A stretch of 64,000 nucleotides of DNA from Affinundibacterium amnicola (GCF_014284275.1 NZ_JACOFU010000004.1:310001-374000), one strand, 5' to 3'; positions 30,801-38,019 are shown, counted from the first letter of the stretch. Numbers and translations are program-made. The notes: generated by a model from the letters alone, not told the origin.

Positions 30801-32750
30801 TACTGTGATTGTGTCAGCGCCAACGCCTGTAGAGATAGAAGCACCTTTGATGAAGTATGTGTCATCGAGATTGCTATCTGTCAATACGCCGTTGTTCCAG
30901 TCTCTGTTGCTCGCCAAAGCTGCAACTGTTACTGTGTCGTCGCCTTCGCCAGTAACGATAGAAGCTGCTGTCACTTGGCCGAAGCTTGTGTTACCAGCGG
31001 CTACGTCGTTTGCTGTTGCCAACAAGTCTTTAGCGCGCACTGTATCGTTACCTGTACCAGTATCGATCGTGGAAACACCTTCAACGTCAGTCCAAACAGC
31101 AGTTGCACCACCGTTGTTGATCAATACTTGGTCATTACCAGCGCCAGTTGTAATGTCGCCAGCTAATGCTGTGTATGTTTCGATGATGTCGTTGCCAGAA
31201 CCAGAAGTGATGCTCACGTCTTTATCTGTGTGGTTGCCCCATGTGCCAGATGAATTTGCATCAGCAGCTGTAGCAACACCCAGTTTCAACGCGCCAGTCA
31301 TTGCGGAAGCATCAACTACTAAAGTTGTACCTTTTTCGCCATTGACTGTTGATTTTTCATTGATGTTGCCATCCAAACCATCGATAGTGACGTTGCCAGC
31401 ACCAGTGATAGTTAATTTAGTCAAATCAGTTGTGGAGATACCATCGTTAGATGATTGCAAAATATTGCGTTCATCAGCAGCGATCAACACGTCAGCATTC
31501 GCTGTCAAGTTGATTGTTTCTGCACCAACTGCTGTCAATTGGTTAATTTCTGTCGTTGCTTTTGCAACAATATTAACTGTTTGGCTAGAGTTTGCTGTAG
31601 AAACGTCTTCACGTGTGTTAGCACCGATGATCATTGCATCAATGTTAGATGCTTGATTTACGTTAACATTAACTGTTTCAAAGCCGTAACCTTGATCTTC
31701 GCCACTGTCGCCAGTTTCGTCGATTTTCAAAGATTTCAAACGTGCATTGGACAAGTTCAAAGTCACTTCATCGCTTGTACCCAACAAGTTATCTTCTTTG
31801 TACAAGAAGTTAACTGTGCCATCACGAGTTGCGTTAGATACGGACAACGCTGTTGTTGATTTGTCCAAATCTGTCATTGTGACAGTTGCATTAGTTTGTG
31901 TAATGCGGTTGATGTTCAAGTTGGTCAAACCAGTTGAATCTTGGAAGTTGATGCCACCAGCATTGCCAGTGATTTCGAAGTTCGCAGTTTGAACACCGCT
32001 CATCTTTGGAACGATAACAGACTCAGCTGCATCATTTACGCTACCCAAAGTTGCATTCAATGTTGGATTAACGCCAACACCAGTCAATTTATCTTCATCT
32101 TGCAAGCTGTTGATGAAGTCATTGCCGCCTGGTGTATACACTGGAACAGAAGTGAATACGTTTGCTGTCAGGTTGTCGATGCCGTTTGTCAAAGAAGCTG
32201 CCAAAGTGCTGTCGATTGCTGCCAATGCTGCATTCGCGCCTGTTGTGCCAGAAGAAACCATAGGCATCAATGTAGATGCGAATGGAATATCGTTGCCACC
32301 CAAATCAACTGCATAGTGCAAACCAACAGCTACTTTGTTGTTGAACAAAGATTGTGATTGCAAACCAGCTGCATCTGTACCGTTGTATGCAACAACTGCT
32401 GTCAACATTTCTGTAATCACTGTACCAACAGCGATTGTCTTAGAAGCTGCTGTGCCAGTTGTAGATTCTGTGTTCAAGCGGCCTGTCCAGTATGCCAAAC
32501 CACCTGCATCTGCTGTACGACCTAAAACGTTAACATAGAACTTAGCGACGATTTCTTCATTCGTCAGGTAAGTTGGGTATGTAGCACGTGACGCATCAAC
32601 GTTGAACATGTCTTGTGCAACAGTTTGAAACGATTTACCTGCGCTTAATTGCGACACCCAGTAACCCAAGCCGCTAGCCTCTGGCGCGCGGCCGAAGAGG
32701 GAAACGTACAATTGAGTCACTTGCGTGCGCATTTGTGTAGTAACAGCCAT
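24900..32750 (-). CDS. giant DUF4214/RTX protein with 56-residue tandem repeats; candidate S-layer or matrix protein
   Basis: 2616 residues from ATG 32750, chosen because AGGAG lies 8 bases upstream and because it starts the DUF4214 module; the open frame extends 30 residues further upstream into the promoter. N-terminus: two DUF4214-type units (LYVSLFGRAPEASGLGYW at ~14-31 and FYVNVLGRTADAGGLAYW). Then ~1200 residues of beta-rich, Asp/Asn/Thr/Val-rich sequence with scattered TGSGNDV-type turns, a compact RTX block at ~1350-1430 (GGLGHDSITGGAGNDDLTG ...), about eleven 56-residue repeats at ~1820-2440 (AADLN-IDAATTGLVNA-AITSITG-...), and a unique C-terminal domain ending SLAQGTTILV, fit for T1SS export. 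No Sec signal. Strong, uniform codon preference suggests high expression. A CRP-type class II promoter precedes it. S-layer function is inference. Confidence 0.87.
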   Translation of the reverse strand: MAVTTQMRTQVTQLYVSLFGRAPEASGLGYWVSQLSAGKSFQTVAQDMFNVDASRATYPTYLTNEEIVAKFYVNVLGRTADAGGLAYWTGRLNTESTTGTAASKTIAVGTVITEMLTAVVAYNGTDAAGLQSQSLFNNKVAVGLHYAVDLGGNDIPFASTLMPMVSSGTTGANAALAAIDSTLAASLTNGIDNLTANVFTSVPVYTPGGNDFINSLQDEDKLTGVGVNPTLNATLGSVNDAAESVIVPKMSGVQTANFEITGNAGGINFQDSTGLTNLNINRITQTNATVTMTDLDKSTTALSVSNATRDGTVNFLYKEDNLLGTSDEVTLNLSNARLKSLKIDETGDSGEDQGYGFETVNVNVNQASNIDAMIIGANTREDVSTANSSQTVNIVAKATTEINQLTAVGAETINLTANADVLIAADERNILQSSNDGISTTDLTKLTITGAGNVTIDGLDGNINEKSTVNGEKGTTLVVDASAMTGALKLGVATAADANSSGTWGNHTDKDVSITSGSGNDIIETYTALAGDITTGAGNDQVLINNGGATAVWTDVEGVSTIDTGTGNDTVRAKDLLATANDVAAGNTSFGQVTAASIVTGEGDDTVTVAALASNRDWNNGVLTDSNLDDTYFIKGASISTGVGADTITVTTLAEGAMVDAGADNDTLKIDINGGTILAGDDTAKNTAPTPAFTEVNLDGSVNVFGAIVEMGDGDDTVTVADAVSLTTAATTIVGTDAELRAGAGNDVLNVTALDAVSVVSATSYTSATNNDINTNVTGVETANFTVANQIDAATALATDSTENDNVETDGSITADIMRFDSALAAINLVSQEQTMLQGAATEIYEAGQATSFTLNNFRDGIALTLKANEATGVTAGALKNDEVVDVNLTVNNASARGHAETFTLNIAEGSEAFDLNLNLNATATDTVGNAASKTDDDDMRVEHATIKLAADDKGHYINFNGFGDATHTDAFSEGSRVVNTSLTVTGGNAGTNLVLDNVSADKIEATGAANVKLKVTASNNYVINTGSGNDVINMVADDVRANDLTDDGDTDSVDTTDEADAINAGSGNDRVIINGSDSLGIFSALGGLTDDDVFGKIKSVESIEVQGGGANTIIIDEAAATTGTNLQNIYFTGAGAQTTTVQIGNNFVNNNGTVANTLTLDSTTSLVGDKGAAAKSGALTLTIDNQDTDQDTDLINLNVIVGMEKGTDVNFFNTGDSKANVNISAVVAANSANTVGHSIGAADGNLSLEVTTGSIDKVTLLDSADDADVNDNGQINITVHNSWSKSTLEFDASAIMNDDEAGYDLAVEEIEGSGDPAVTQVAGIQAGDTGGLVFNGVGELDAKLIVRGTQNDDNITGSSQNDTLEGNDGDDIIVGGLGHDSITGGAGNDDLTGGIGKDTISGGDGDDVIYAGLGGDVLSGGAGADKFIYNSNTESYESTDQFDTISDFETGKDKILVNGVIAGDGGQNFINLASFSTVDNTGDGDNSLAGDSLASQLVLGDAFYSTATGKLVIDVNGNGDITTGVDVVIQSTGPIKASDINYTIDAGAGNDFIRGGQGSDDLNGGAGNDTFVLLGTLSEAEAAAYAAAYQAGGNTAASVLGATLAGVENKVLSSSTLFASRSETEVNNGDKINSAGTDAGDTIHAFGTADLSKINDGLALNVGTLVVHSSITLTYAQVNALNAVVFDGNMPHAVTLKADATTALDTVAKVLSKLFFVAAGTNTTFTITAPDGVLTAAWDPVDGRMEVVSNTSATVAPAGTPIQGLGGATNLSDKTYASAVIQYNMGLTGYEIVDTASAIAAGTSAVLNAAVSIATNSLTANAADLNTIDGNTTNLLNATSVTLLTGSVTEIANALDDQGTIDTAANVAVTTTTGGFVEASLLNTIDAGTTGVVNAMSVGTIYGTGADVLNAMNGNPAEMIVASNVGAWIYDAQVAASTLNAIDALTTATVNAYNYVGTITGTSADVWNAMDNQSTISTSAFVNVSLSGLVQAADVVSIKGVVTGGTITATAATGTTGFTGSASDLASMFDDGSGIVSSPNAAVTVTGTTAQAADLSVVEGYTTTTVNALAVSTISGTATEVWAAVDNQADTDTAANVAITLSNDGNGIAATMNSIDATTTGLVNATAYTTITGTVSAVLDAVNDQAQMDTAANVALTLAAGTATAADLNTLDAATTGLVNAVAITSITGTAAELEDAIDDQAQLQTLATVAITVAAGVAAAADLNAIDDATSGLVNATAVTTITGSVADVIDATDDQAQMSTGAAVLVTLDAGVATAADLNTINGVTSGLVNATAITSITGLAADVLDAVDSQSEMSTAANVAVTVSAGVAAAADLNAIDAATTGLVNATAVTTVEGSIADVTNALNDQAAMSTAAAVLVTLDDVASTATALNALDALTSGAIDANTVLTVTGAIADVTTAFQSAGITFAAGADATVTGTSTIAQLNTLNATGVDVITFGTAFATTTPDVIDLNSGDFDAAAHTIKYTAGNQTVTFNFIDVDAGNTLTDGDTFTAAGAADVIDFGALDILDLTAFNLGSLASANVLYVADNQKVGDNEWTMVRGDWDTMTGMFTADAAGADTLVLWDSNAGASVTQSAVVITGVPSLAQGTTILV
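25420..27290 (-). repeat. 168-bp in-frame tandem repeat array (about 11 copies) inside the giant RTX gene
   Basis: Each unit encodes 56 residues with the pattern AADLN(T/A)ID-AATTGLVNA-(A/V)-T-ITG-ADV-DA-DQ-(M)-TAA-VAVT. Copies near 25709 and 26045 are almost identical at DNA level and exactly two periods (336 bases) apart, which implies recent duplication or gene conversion; units nearer 27200 and 25450 are more diverged. Confidence 0.85.
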
Positions 32751-32816
32751 GTGTGTAACTCCTAAAAGGAAATTAATAATTAAAAAACAGCAAGTCAGCC
32801 CTGTTGCGCTACTTGT

Positions 32817-32829
32817 CGAGCGTATAGTA
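32817..32829 (-). promoter_or_regulatory. candidate class II CRP-dependent promoter of the giant RTX gene
   Basis: On the minus strand TACTAT (32829-32824, 4 of 6 to the -10 consensus) begins exactly 30 bases from the operator centre, giving operator position -41.5 and a start near 32817. This is the same spacing as found independently in front of the T1SS operon. The leader to the ATG at 32750 would be about 67 bases and includes the AGGAG ribosome site. Confidence 0.6.
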
Positions 32830-32846
32830 AATACAGTCAACGCAAA

Positions 32847-32870
32847 TAAACGTGATGGACATCACGTTTA
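32847..32870 (-). promoter_or_regulatory. CRP-type operator of the giant DUF4214/RTX gene
   Basis: A 24-bp inverted repeat, core CGTGATGGACATCACG (32851-32866), with 11-bp arms of which the outer TAAACGTGAT / ATCACGTTTA are perfect. It differs from the TGTGA-N6-TCACA consensus only by C for T at the outer position of each half. It is centred at 32858.5. Confidence 0.8.
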
Positions 32871-33066
32871 CAAACTTTTTTCGTAAAAACAACAAGGCCA
32901 ACTCAAATTTACTGCCTAACAAACTTTTTATTGTTTGAAACTAATATGCGCAGTAGTCCATGATTCTACTTCAGATCATCATTCCAATGTATACACTTGC
33001 TTGTATGTACATTGTAAGAATTTACTTTAAGTGTACAAATACGCCTAAAATTGCCAATAAGACAAA

Positions 33067-34431
33067 TTAGAAGCGGCGCTGCAGGCCAAGATTGAAGTTA
33101 TTACCCGATTGCTGAAAGAGTAATAAATTAGATTGAATTGTGTTTCGGTCTAATCTGAAGGTCAGATCCAGATCGGTATCCAGAGGAGTAGTAAATTGCA
33201 AACGATAATTCCGGCGATATAAATTGCGATTCGCATTATTTTCAAGCAAAGCACTATACCCTTCACTATCGTAGGCGTTTGAGAAGTTCACACTCGCATC
33301 TGCTTGCAGACGAGGAAAAAGGCGCGATCCAAGCTGAACCACCAATTCTTTTCGACGTGTTGTTCCTCCCGCCCTTGTAGCAATGGGGTGGTCTAGTCCT
33401 AAGCGTCCGATGACTGCGAACTGAAATGTTTTCCCATTCACAGTATGTTCGCAGGCTCCGGCAACTTGCATCCAGCTCACATTTGCATTCAATCCAGCTA
33501 AGCTGACATAGCGACGCCATTCTACTTCTGCACCAAAACCATAACGACAAGTTTTCCAGGCACGCTCCAAGCTGGTATTTACCCTCACGTTGCGCATCAA
33601 TCCTTTACCCGCCAAACTATTAAAATCGCCGTACGCATTAATTCCGATAATGCCTAAAGAACTGGAGGATTGCATACCCACACCGCTTGAAAAATCAGTG
33701 CTGGTAAAAGCGTGCTCTTGTTTATAGCCTCGATGCTTCGCAGAAAAGCTGAAATCATAAGCCTTAGATTCACTTGTCCGGCGATAACGAGTACCGATTG
33801 ACAGCTGTGCATAATTATCTGCACGCGCTCTGAATGCCGGGTCGAGCGGCAATTCAAGCGTGCTGCCGTTAAGAGTCACCGGAATAAAGGCCGACTGCAG
33901 ACCACTATTAGCGTTTGTATCGCGCCCGATTTGGAACTCCAGCAAGTTTTGCCAATACTTAGGTGGCATACTGGCCAGGTGCATGCGCCTTTTATAGCCA
34001 GCGATCAGTTTTTTGACGGTCTCTGGCGGATGAAAATTAAGCTCGATAAAGTCAAAGTAGCTGGTTGCACTTTCATAATTGCCTGATTCGAGCGTGGCTA
34101 TCGCTAAATCCAGCCATGCGCCTGCGTTATTTGGCTCAATCAGAACCGCGCGCTCGAATGAGGTTGCTGCACCGACGAAGTTCTTATGCTTGAGTTGCAA
34201 AACGCCCATTAAATTAAAGAACTGGGCATCATTCTCAAATTGCTCCTGGCTACTTTGCAATTCTTGAACCGCCTCCGCAATTTTTTCTTCAAGATAATAT
34301 GTGTATGCCTGAGGATGTGCTTTCAACCTGCTCAGTAATACATCTCTCGCAGGATCGTTGCTTTGCGCACTTACTAAATGCGGTAGTGAAAAAAGCAGGC
34401 AACTCAAAAAGATTTGCAGAGAAAAACGCAT
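33067..34431 (-). CDS. TPR plus beta-barrel outer membrane protein (Slam-like architecture)
   Basis: 454 residues: signal peptide (cleavage near VSA-QSN, ~22), TPR-like helices at ~50-150 (FFNLMGVLQLKHKNFVGAATSFERAVLIEPNNAGAWLDLAIA), then a ~290-residue region of alternating amphipathic strands ending LGLQRRF with a C-terminal Phe. Periplasmic TPR followed by a barrel is the layout of Slam/DUF560 proteins that move lipoproteins to the cell surface; homology to Slam is suggested by layout, not proven by a motif. It is the third gene after FecR and the CHASE2 cyclase, 86 bases behind the cyclase. It may sense or assemble the surface material controlled by that block. A minus-strand TATAAT at about 34463-34468 could give it its own promoter. 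Confidence 0.75.
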   Translation of the reverse strand: MRFSLQIFLSCLLFSLPHLVSAQSNDPARDVLLSRLKAHPQAYTYYLEEKIAEAVQELQSSQEQFENDAQFFNLMGVLQLKHKNFVGAATSFERAVLIEPNNAGAWLDLAIATLESGNYESATSYFDFIELNFHPPETVKKLIAGYKRRMHLASMPPKYWQNLLEFQIGRDTNANSGLQSAFIPVTLNGSTLELPLDPAFRARADNYAQLSIGTRYRRTSESKAYDFSFSAKHRGYKQEHAFTSTDFSSGVGMQSSSSLGIIGINAYGDFNSLAGKGLMRNVRVNTSLERAWKTCRYGFGAEVEWRRYVSLAGLNANVSWMQVAGACEHTVNGKTFQFAVIGRLGLDHPIATRAGGTTRRKELVVQLGSRLFPRLQADASVNFSNAYDSEGYSALLENNANRNLYRRNYRLQFTTPLDTDLDLTFRLDRNTIQSNLLLFQQSGNNFNLGLQRRF

Positions 34432-34517
34432 GTATTTAAGGGAGTGTTACATTAATTGGCAGAATTATAATGCGTAACATCGGACTTGCGGCAAACTAAA
34501 GCAGTGCTTAAGAGAAA

Positions 34518-36479
34518 TTACTCTAAGTTGCTTTGCACTGGTGCATAAACTTCGATCATTTTTTGGCGGCCACGGATCGATGTTTGCCCCAAGTAATGAA
34601 TACTATCAGCACTCAAATGCTGCGCACAGGCATCGCCAATCAAGATATGTTGCTTAAATTGCGTAGCCAAGCCTTCGATTCTGCTCGCCAAAACAACCGT
34701 CTCTCCAAGTGCCGTATAAGTACGTCGATGTTCCGAGCCGAAATGTCCAACCAATGCAAGTCCGGTTTCAAGACCGATGCTGACACTAACAGGTGCAAGC
34801 TTTAATGTACAACAAAAATCTGCGAGCCCATTAATTCTTTGCAACATTTCTTGTGCCGCCTCAAAAGCATGCTGCGCATGAAATTCATCGTCTTCTGGTG
34901 CATTCCAGAACGCCATCACCGCATCCCCAATGAATTTATCAATCGTGCCATGATGATTAACGACGGCATGTGACATTTCACTAAATATTTTATGCATCAA
35001 TGTCGCAACAACTTCGGGGCTTTGAGTTTCGACCAAGCCAGTAAAACCACGAATATCGGCAAACAAAACCGTTATTTCCCGGCGCGATGCATCGATATTG
35101 GTATCAATTTTTTTGCCACTAATTGCTGGCAAGCTTAAACGCTGCGCGACTTGCTTCGGCAAATAGGCGGAGAGAAGTCCCAAAACGCCAACTTGCTCAA
35201 TACTCGACTTGTGCAGCGCGAGTAAAGTACAAATCAAAATAGCAAGAGGAGGGAAAAATAAAATGGGCGTGAGCGGAATCAACAAACTGAAAAAAATATA
35301 GCAAGCCAATGCCACAAGAAATCCCAATGCAAGAGAAATCACTAGCCACCCCGGATACAACACAGTCACAGCAATCGGTGATATGACTGTTCTAATTGCC
35401 CAATGCAATAATAATGCTAAGGGTAAAAGAATCATGGCAACAATCAGCGTCGCATCACGAGGCTGGTAAGGAAAGTAATTATCAAATAAAGCAGACAAAA
35501 CTTCAGCATGCGGTGCCAATCCTGCAGTCCCAGAACTGATTGGTGTCGCGATCACATCTGCCATCCCAAGTGCCGTAGAGCCCACCAACACGACACTTCC
35601 TCTTAAATGTATAGGATCAATTTTTCGCTGCAGAATATCAGTAGCGGAAAACGACATCCAGTTATCTACTACGTGGCGATATGGAACCGTAATCAAGCCT
35701 TGCTTGGTCAAAGGAATTGTCGCGATAGCCATATTGTCGCCATCCATGATTAACATTTCCCAAGCTGGCGAAAACCATCCTGTACCAGCTTGCACTTTGA
35801 ATGTTGGCCGATCAAGCAAACCTGCAAAGGCTGCGACTTCCAATAATGGCATACATCGCGAAAAACTTGTGGGGGAACATATAAAGGGAGGCAAATGACG
35901 AATCGCGCCATCATCATCATGAATCGGGGTGATATGCCCAATTCTTTCTGGCATGATCGCAGAATGATTACCGGTGGTTGGCAATCCGATAGTACGCGGT
36001 GCTCCTGCGGCTATTTTCAAAGTAATTGGCAATGGCAAATCTTGCTTTACCTCAGGCAGCTCACGATTTAATAAATCATAAACTACTGCTCCTGTAATTT
36101 CAGGCCGCTGAATCTGCTTCGCTAATAACTCATCATTCTGACGAATTTCTGGAAAAACAATGTCGAGCGCTGCCCCCGAAATTTTATAGTCATCAATTAA
36201 AGTTTTTAACAGCGTCCCCACTTTGTCTCGAGGCCATGGCCAAGCGCCCTCTTGAGCAACACTTTTCTCATCAATGTCAATGATAACCAAACGCCGCTCT
36301 TTACTATCCAAACCCTTCTTCTCAACAATAAAGGCCGTCCAGCTAATAGCGACTTTGCTACGCCAATCACTGAGCGCGTAATCAATAGGCGCAATCAAGC
36401 CAGGCAATATCCTATCGAGATATAAAGAGGTAATTAAAGCGAATACCAGCGCCAAAATTCGGATGCGTTCACGTGGCAT
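34518..36479 (-). CDS. CHASE2-domain class III adenylate cyclase
   Basis: 653 residues from ATG 36479. One membrane helix (~8-27), extracytoplasmic CHASE2 sensor (~28-300; VIIDIDEKSVAQEGAWPWPRD), three membrane helices (~320-410), then a cyclase catalytic domain (~465-640). Seen residues: metal Asp in FADIRGFTG and in DKFIGDAVMAFW, adenine-selecting Lys in DKFIGD and Thr in YTALG (class IIIb), transition-state Arg in ASRIEG. The conserved Asn before it is Val (ETVVLASR instead of TVNLASR), which could lower activity. It should make cAMP in response to an envelope signal. It follows the FecR gene, separated by a terminator-like hairpin; the ATG has only a weak ribosome site (GAAGA), and an upstream TTG at 36497 is an alternative. 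Confidence 0.9.
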   Translation of the reverse strand: MPRERIRILALVFALITSLYLDRILPGLIAPIDYALSDWRSKVAISWTAFIVEKKGLDSKERRLVIIDIDEKSVAQEGAWPWPRDKVGTLLKTLIDDYKISGAALDIVFPEIRQNDELLAKQIQRPEITGAVVYDLLNRELPEVKQDLPLPITLKIAAGAPRTIGLPTTGNHSAIMPERIGHITPIHDDDGAIRHLPPFICSPTSFSRCMPLLEVAAFAGLLDRPTFKVQAGTGWFSPAWEMLIMDGDNMAIATIPLTKQGLITVPYRHVVDNWMSFSATDILQRKIDPIHLRGSVVLVGSTALGMADVIATPISSGTAGLAPHAEVLSALFDNYFPYQPRDATLIVAMILLPLALLLHWAIRTVISPIAVTVLYPGWLVISLALGFLVALACYIFFSLLIPLTPILFFPPLAILICTLLALHKSSIEQVGVLGLLSAYLPKQVAQRLSLPAISGKKIDTNIDASRREITVLFADIRGFTGLVETQSPEVVATLMHKIFSEMSHAVVNHHGTIDKFIGDAVMAFWNAPEDDEFHAQHAFEAAQEMLQRINGLADFCCTLKLAPVSVSIGLETGLALVGHFGSEHRRTYTALGETVVLASRIEGLATQFKQHILIGDACAQHLSADSIHYLGQTSIRGRQKMIEVYAPVQSNLE

Positions 36480-36497
36480 AGTCAGGTCTTCAAACAA

Positions 36498-36527
36498 AAA
36501 AAATCAGGAGGTGTCTCCTGATTTTTT
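36498..36527 (-). terminator. terminator or attenuator between the FecR and cyclase genes
   Basis: A 13-bp perfect stem (AAAAAATCAGGAG / CTCCTGATTTTTT) with a 4-base loop; on the minus strand the stem runs into eight T. It ends less than 20 bases before the cyclase ATG at 36479, so read-through is needed for the cyclase to be expressed from the FecR promoter, or a promoter lies inside the hairpin region. Confidence 0.85.
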
Positions 36528-36585
36528 CCTTAAACTTAGTATTCAAAAGTAATCGATCTACTCGATAAACAGACCAACAGACTAA

Positions 36586-37938
36586 TTATTGTATCCAGCG
36601 TGTTGCACCGATAATCAAACCGTTCGCAGTATTTCTCTGGAACAGATAACCAGCCTGATCACTGTTTTTTGACAAACTACCAGCAACGATTGTATCTGGC
36701 GTAGTGATCTCACTCATAAACACTCCTTGAAAAGAAATGTCGCCTGCTGCGCGAATTTCTGTCGGCGTAAAACCATTCACATTTACAACCAGTGAGGTAT
36801 CAAATTTTCTGTTGCCGAAATCAATCACCAAACTTGTGTCAGAAATACGTCCGGCAGTCAGTGTTTTATCTGCCGCCATCAAATAAGATTCGGAATCTGC
36901 CAACTTGAACTTGGCAACGCCCTCATTCGGTACATAGGTATCTCCTTTTTCACGCAACATCCCAAAGACGACGTTACTCATAGTAACTTCACGATCTGGT
37001 GCTAACGCAGGATTACTAGTATTACCACTGCCACCAACAACTGGCTCCCAACGCCCCCACCAAATTTTTGCGGGAACTACTGGCTCAACTACGACTGGCT
37101 TTTCAGGGGGCTTTACTGTGTTAGCCAATGAATCAATCTGTGTTTTGATCGTAGTGACCGTTACCGCCTGATTTGTATCTTGAGAAATATTCGATACCGC
37201 AGGTGGTGCAGATTTTTCACCTCGTTCTGTAACTGGCTCTTCTGGTCTCGGCGGTGAAATCAAATTAGGTGAATTTAATGATTTTTCTGCAGGAACCAAT
37301 ACTGGAGCATCTTTCTTATTGCGCAATTCAAGATAGGCATCACGCATAGCAGCAGTTAAAACACGTGCGGTGGAATTGTTGCATGGTCCAAAAGCACTAG
37401 AGAGACAATTTTCGTTTAAGGGTGTCATGACAATGGCACCGCTTTGCACTACAACGCGTGTGACGTCACGTTCAGTATGCACCACAAAATCCGTCCCACG
37501 AATGCCGATCGCCGCTAATGGTGTATTCAAACGATAGGACTGCTTCGACGCTTCGCCAGCCTTGCCTGTGATACTACGCGCGGTTCCTTGTTCGAGTACG
37601 AATTTGATACGGCTATTTTTTGGTTCCACTGCATCATATTTATATTCTTCAATGCGGAAGCGGGACATTGGACGAATGCTGACAAACGCACCATCAATCA
37701 TCTTGATGTGTACATGTCCATTTGATCCAGTCAAAATAACTTGCCCAGCTTGCAGCTTATCACCTCGAGCAATTACTTGGTTCGCTTTCGCGTCAATCGG
37801 GGAGCTTGCATCACCGACGACAAAAGATACCGTACCAACGGCATCACTTGCAAAAGCTGACTGCGGCAACACAAACGCACTCACAGCGATTAGTGATGCC
37901 GCTAAATTTTTTTTAAAATGGAAGAAAAAGTTCTGCAT
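36586..37938 (-). CDS. FecR-domain periplasmic protein
   Basis: 450 residues from ATG 37938 (an ATG at 37950 adds four). Signal peptide (cleavage near AFA-SDA), then the FecR/LysM-like beta domain at ~30-160: GTVSFVVGDASS, GDKLQAGQVILTGSNGHVHIKMIDGAFVSIRP, FVLEQGTARSITGKAG, LNTPLAAIGIRGTDFVV. The C-terminal half is a Pro-rich linker (~230-300) and a second beta-rich domain. Unlike classical FecR it has no cytoplasmic anti-sigma part or sigma gene nearby; this soluble type is known to co-occur with CHASE2 cyclases and TPR outer membrane proteins, as here, and is presumed to pass an envelope signal to the cyclase. Confidence 0.88.
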   Translation of the reverse strand: MQNFFFHFKKNLAASLIAVSAFVLPQSAFASDAVGTVSFVVGDASSPIDAKANQVIARGDKLQAGQVILTGSNGHVHIKMIDGAFVSIRPMSRFRIEEYKYDAVEPKNSRIKFVLEQGTARSITGKAGEASKQSYRLNTPLAAIGIRGTDFVVHTERDVTRVVVQSGAIVMTPLNENCLSSAFGPCNNSTARVLTAAMRDAYLELRNKKDAPVLVPAEKSLNSPNLISPPRPEEPVTERGEKSAPPAVSNISQDTNQAVTVTTIKTQIDSLANTVKPPEKPVVVEPVVPAKIWWGRWEPVVGGSGNTSNPALAPDREVTMSNVVFGMLREKGDTYVPNEGVAKFKLADSESYLMAADKTLTAGRISDTSLVIDFGNRKFDTSLVVNVNGFTPTEIRAAGDISFQGVFMSEITTPDTIVAGSLSKNSDQAGYLFQRNTANGLIIGATRWIQ

Positions 37939-37978
37939 AGCGCCCAACATTCTTTAAAACAGCTAAAATTCACTTTAA

Positions 37979-38019
37979 TTGACAACTTATTAGTCAATTT
38001 GACAGTCAATGACATGTCA
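37979..38019. promoter_or_regulatory. cluster of TTGAC/GTCAA inverted repeats in the FecR-crp divergent region
   Basis: Three symmetrical units in 41 bases: TTGAC (37979-37983) with GTCAA (37993-37997), TTGACAGTCAA (37999-38009) and TGACATGTCA (38010-38019). This looks like a multi-site operator shared by the divergent FecR and Crp-family genes. One copy, TTGACA at 37999-38004, could also be a plus-strand -35 element with CAAAAT 16 bases on. Confidence 0.5.

Larger units (their letters stand above)
32751..33066. other. 316-base upstream region of the giant RTX gene
   Basis: Besides the CRP-type operator and promoter, the part from 32880 to 33066 is AT-rich and carries no recognised gene; it should hold the 3' end of the upstream TPR/barrel transcript. 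No T-tract terminator was found there. Confidence 0.5.

Noticed and set aside
30394..31656. Long plus-strand reading frame (420 codons) opposite the giant RTX gene
   Set aside because: It is antisense to a well-supported RTX coding sequence; the long open frame follows from that gene's biased codons and repeats, and its translation (Ala/Val/Ser/Pro-rich) has no domain.
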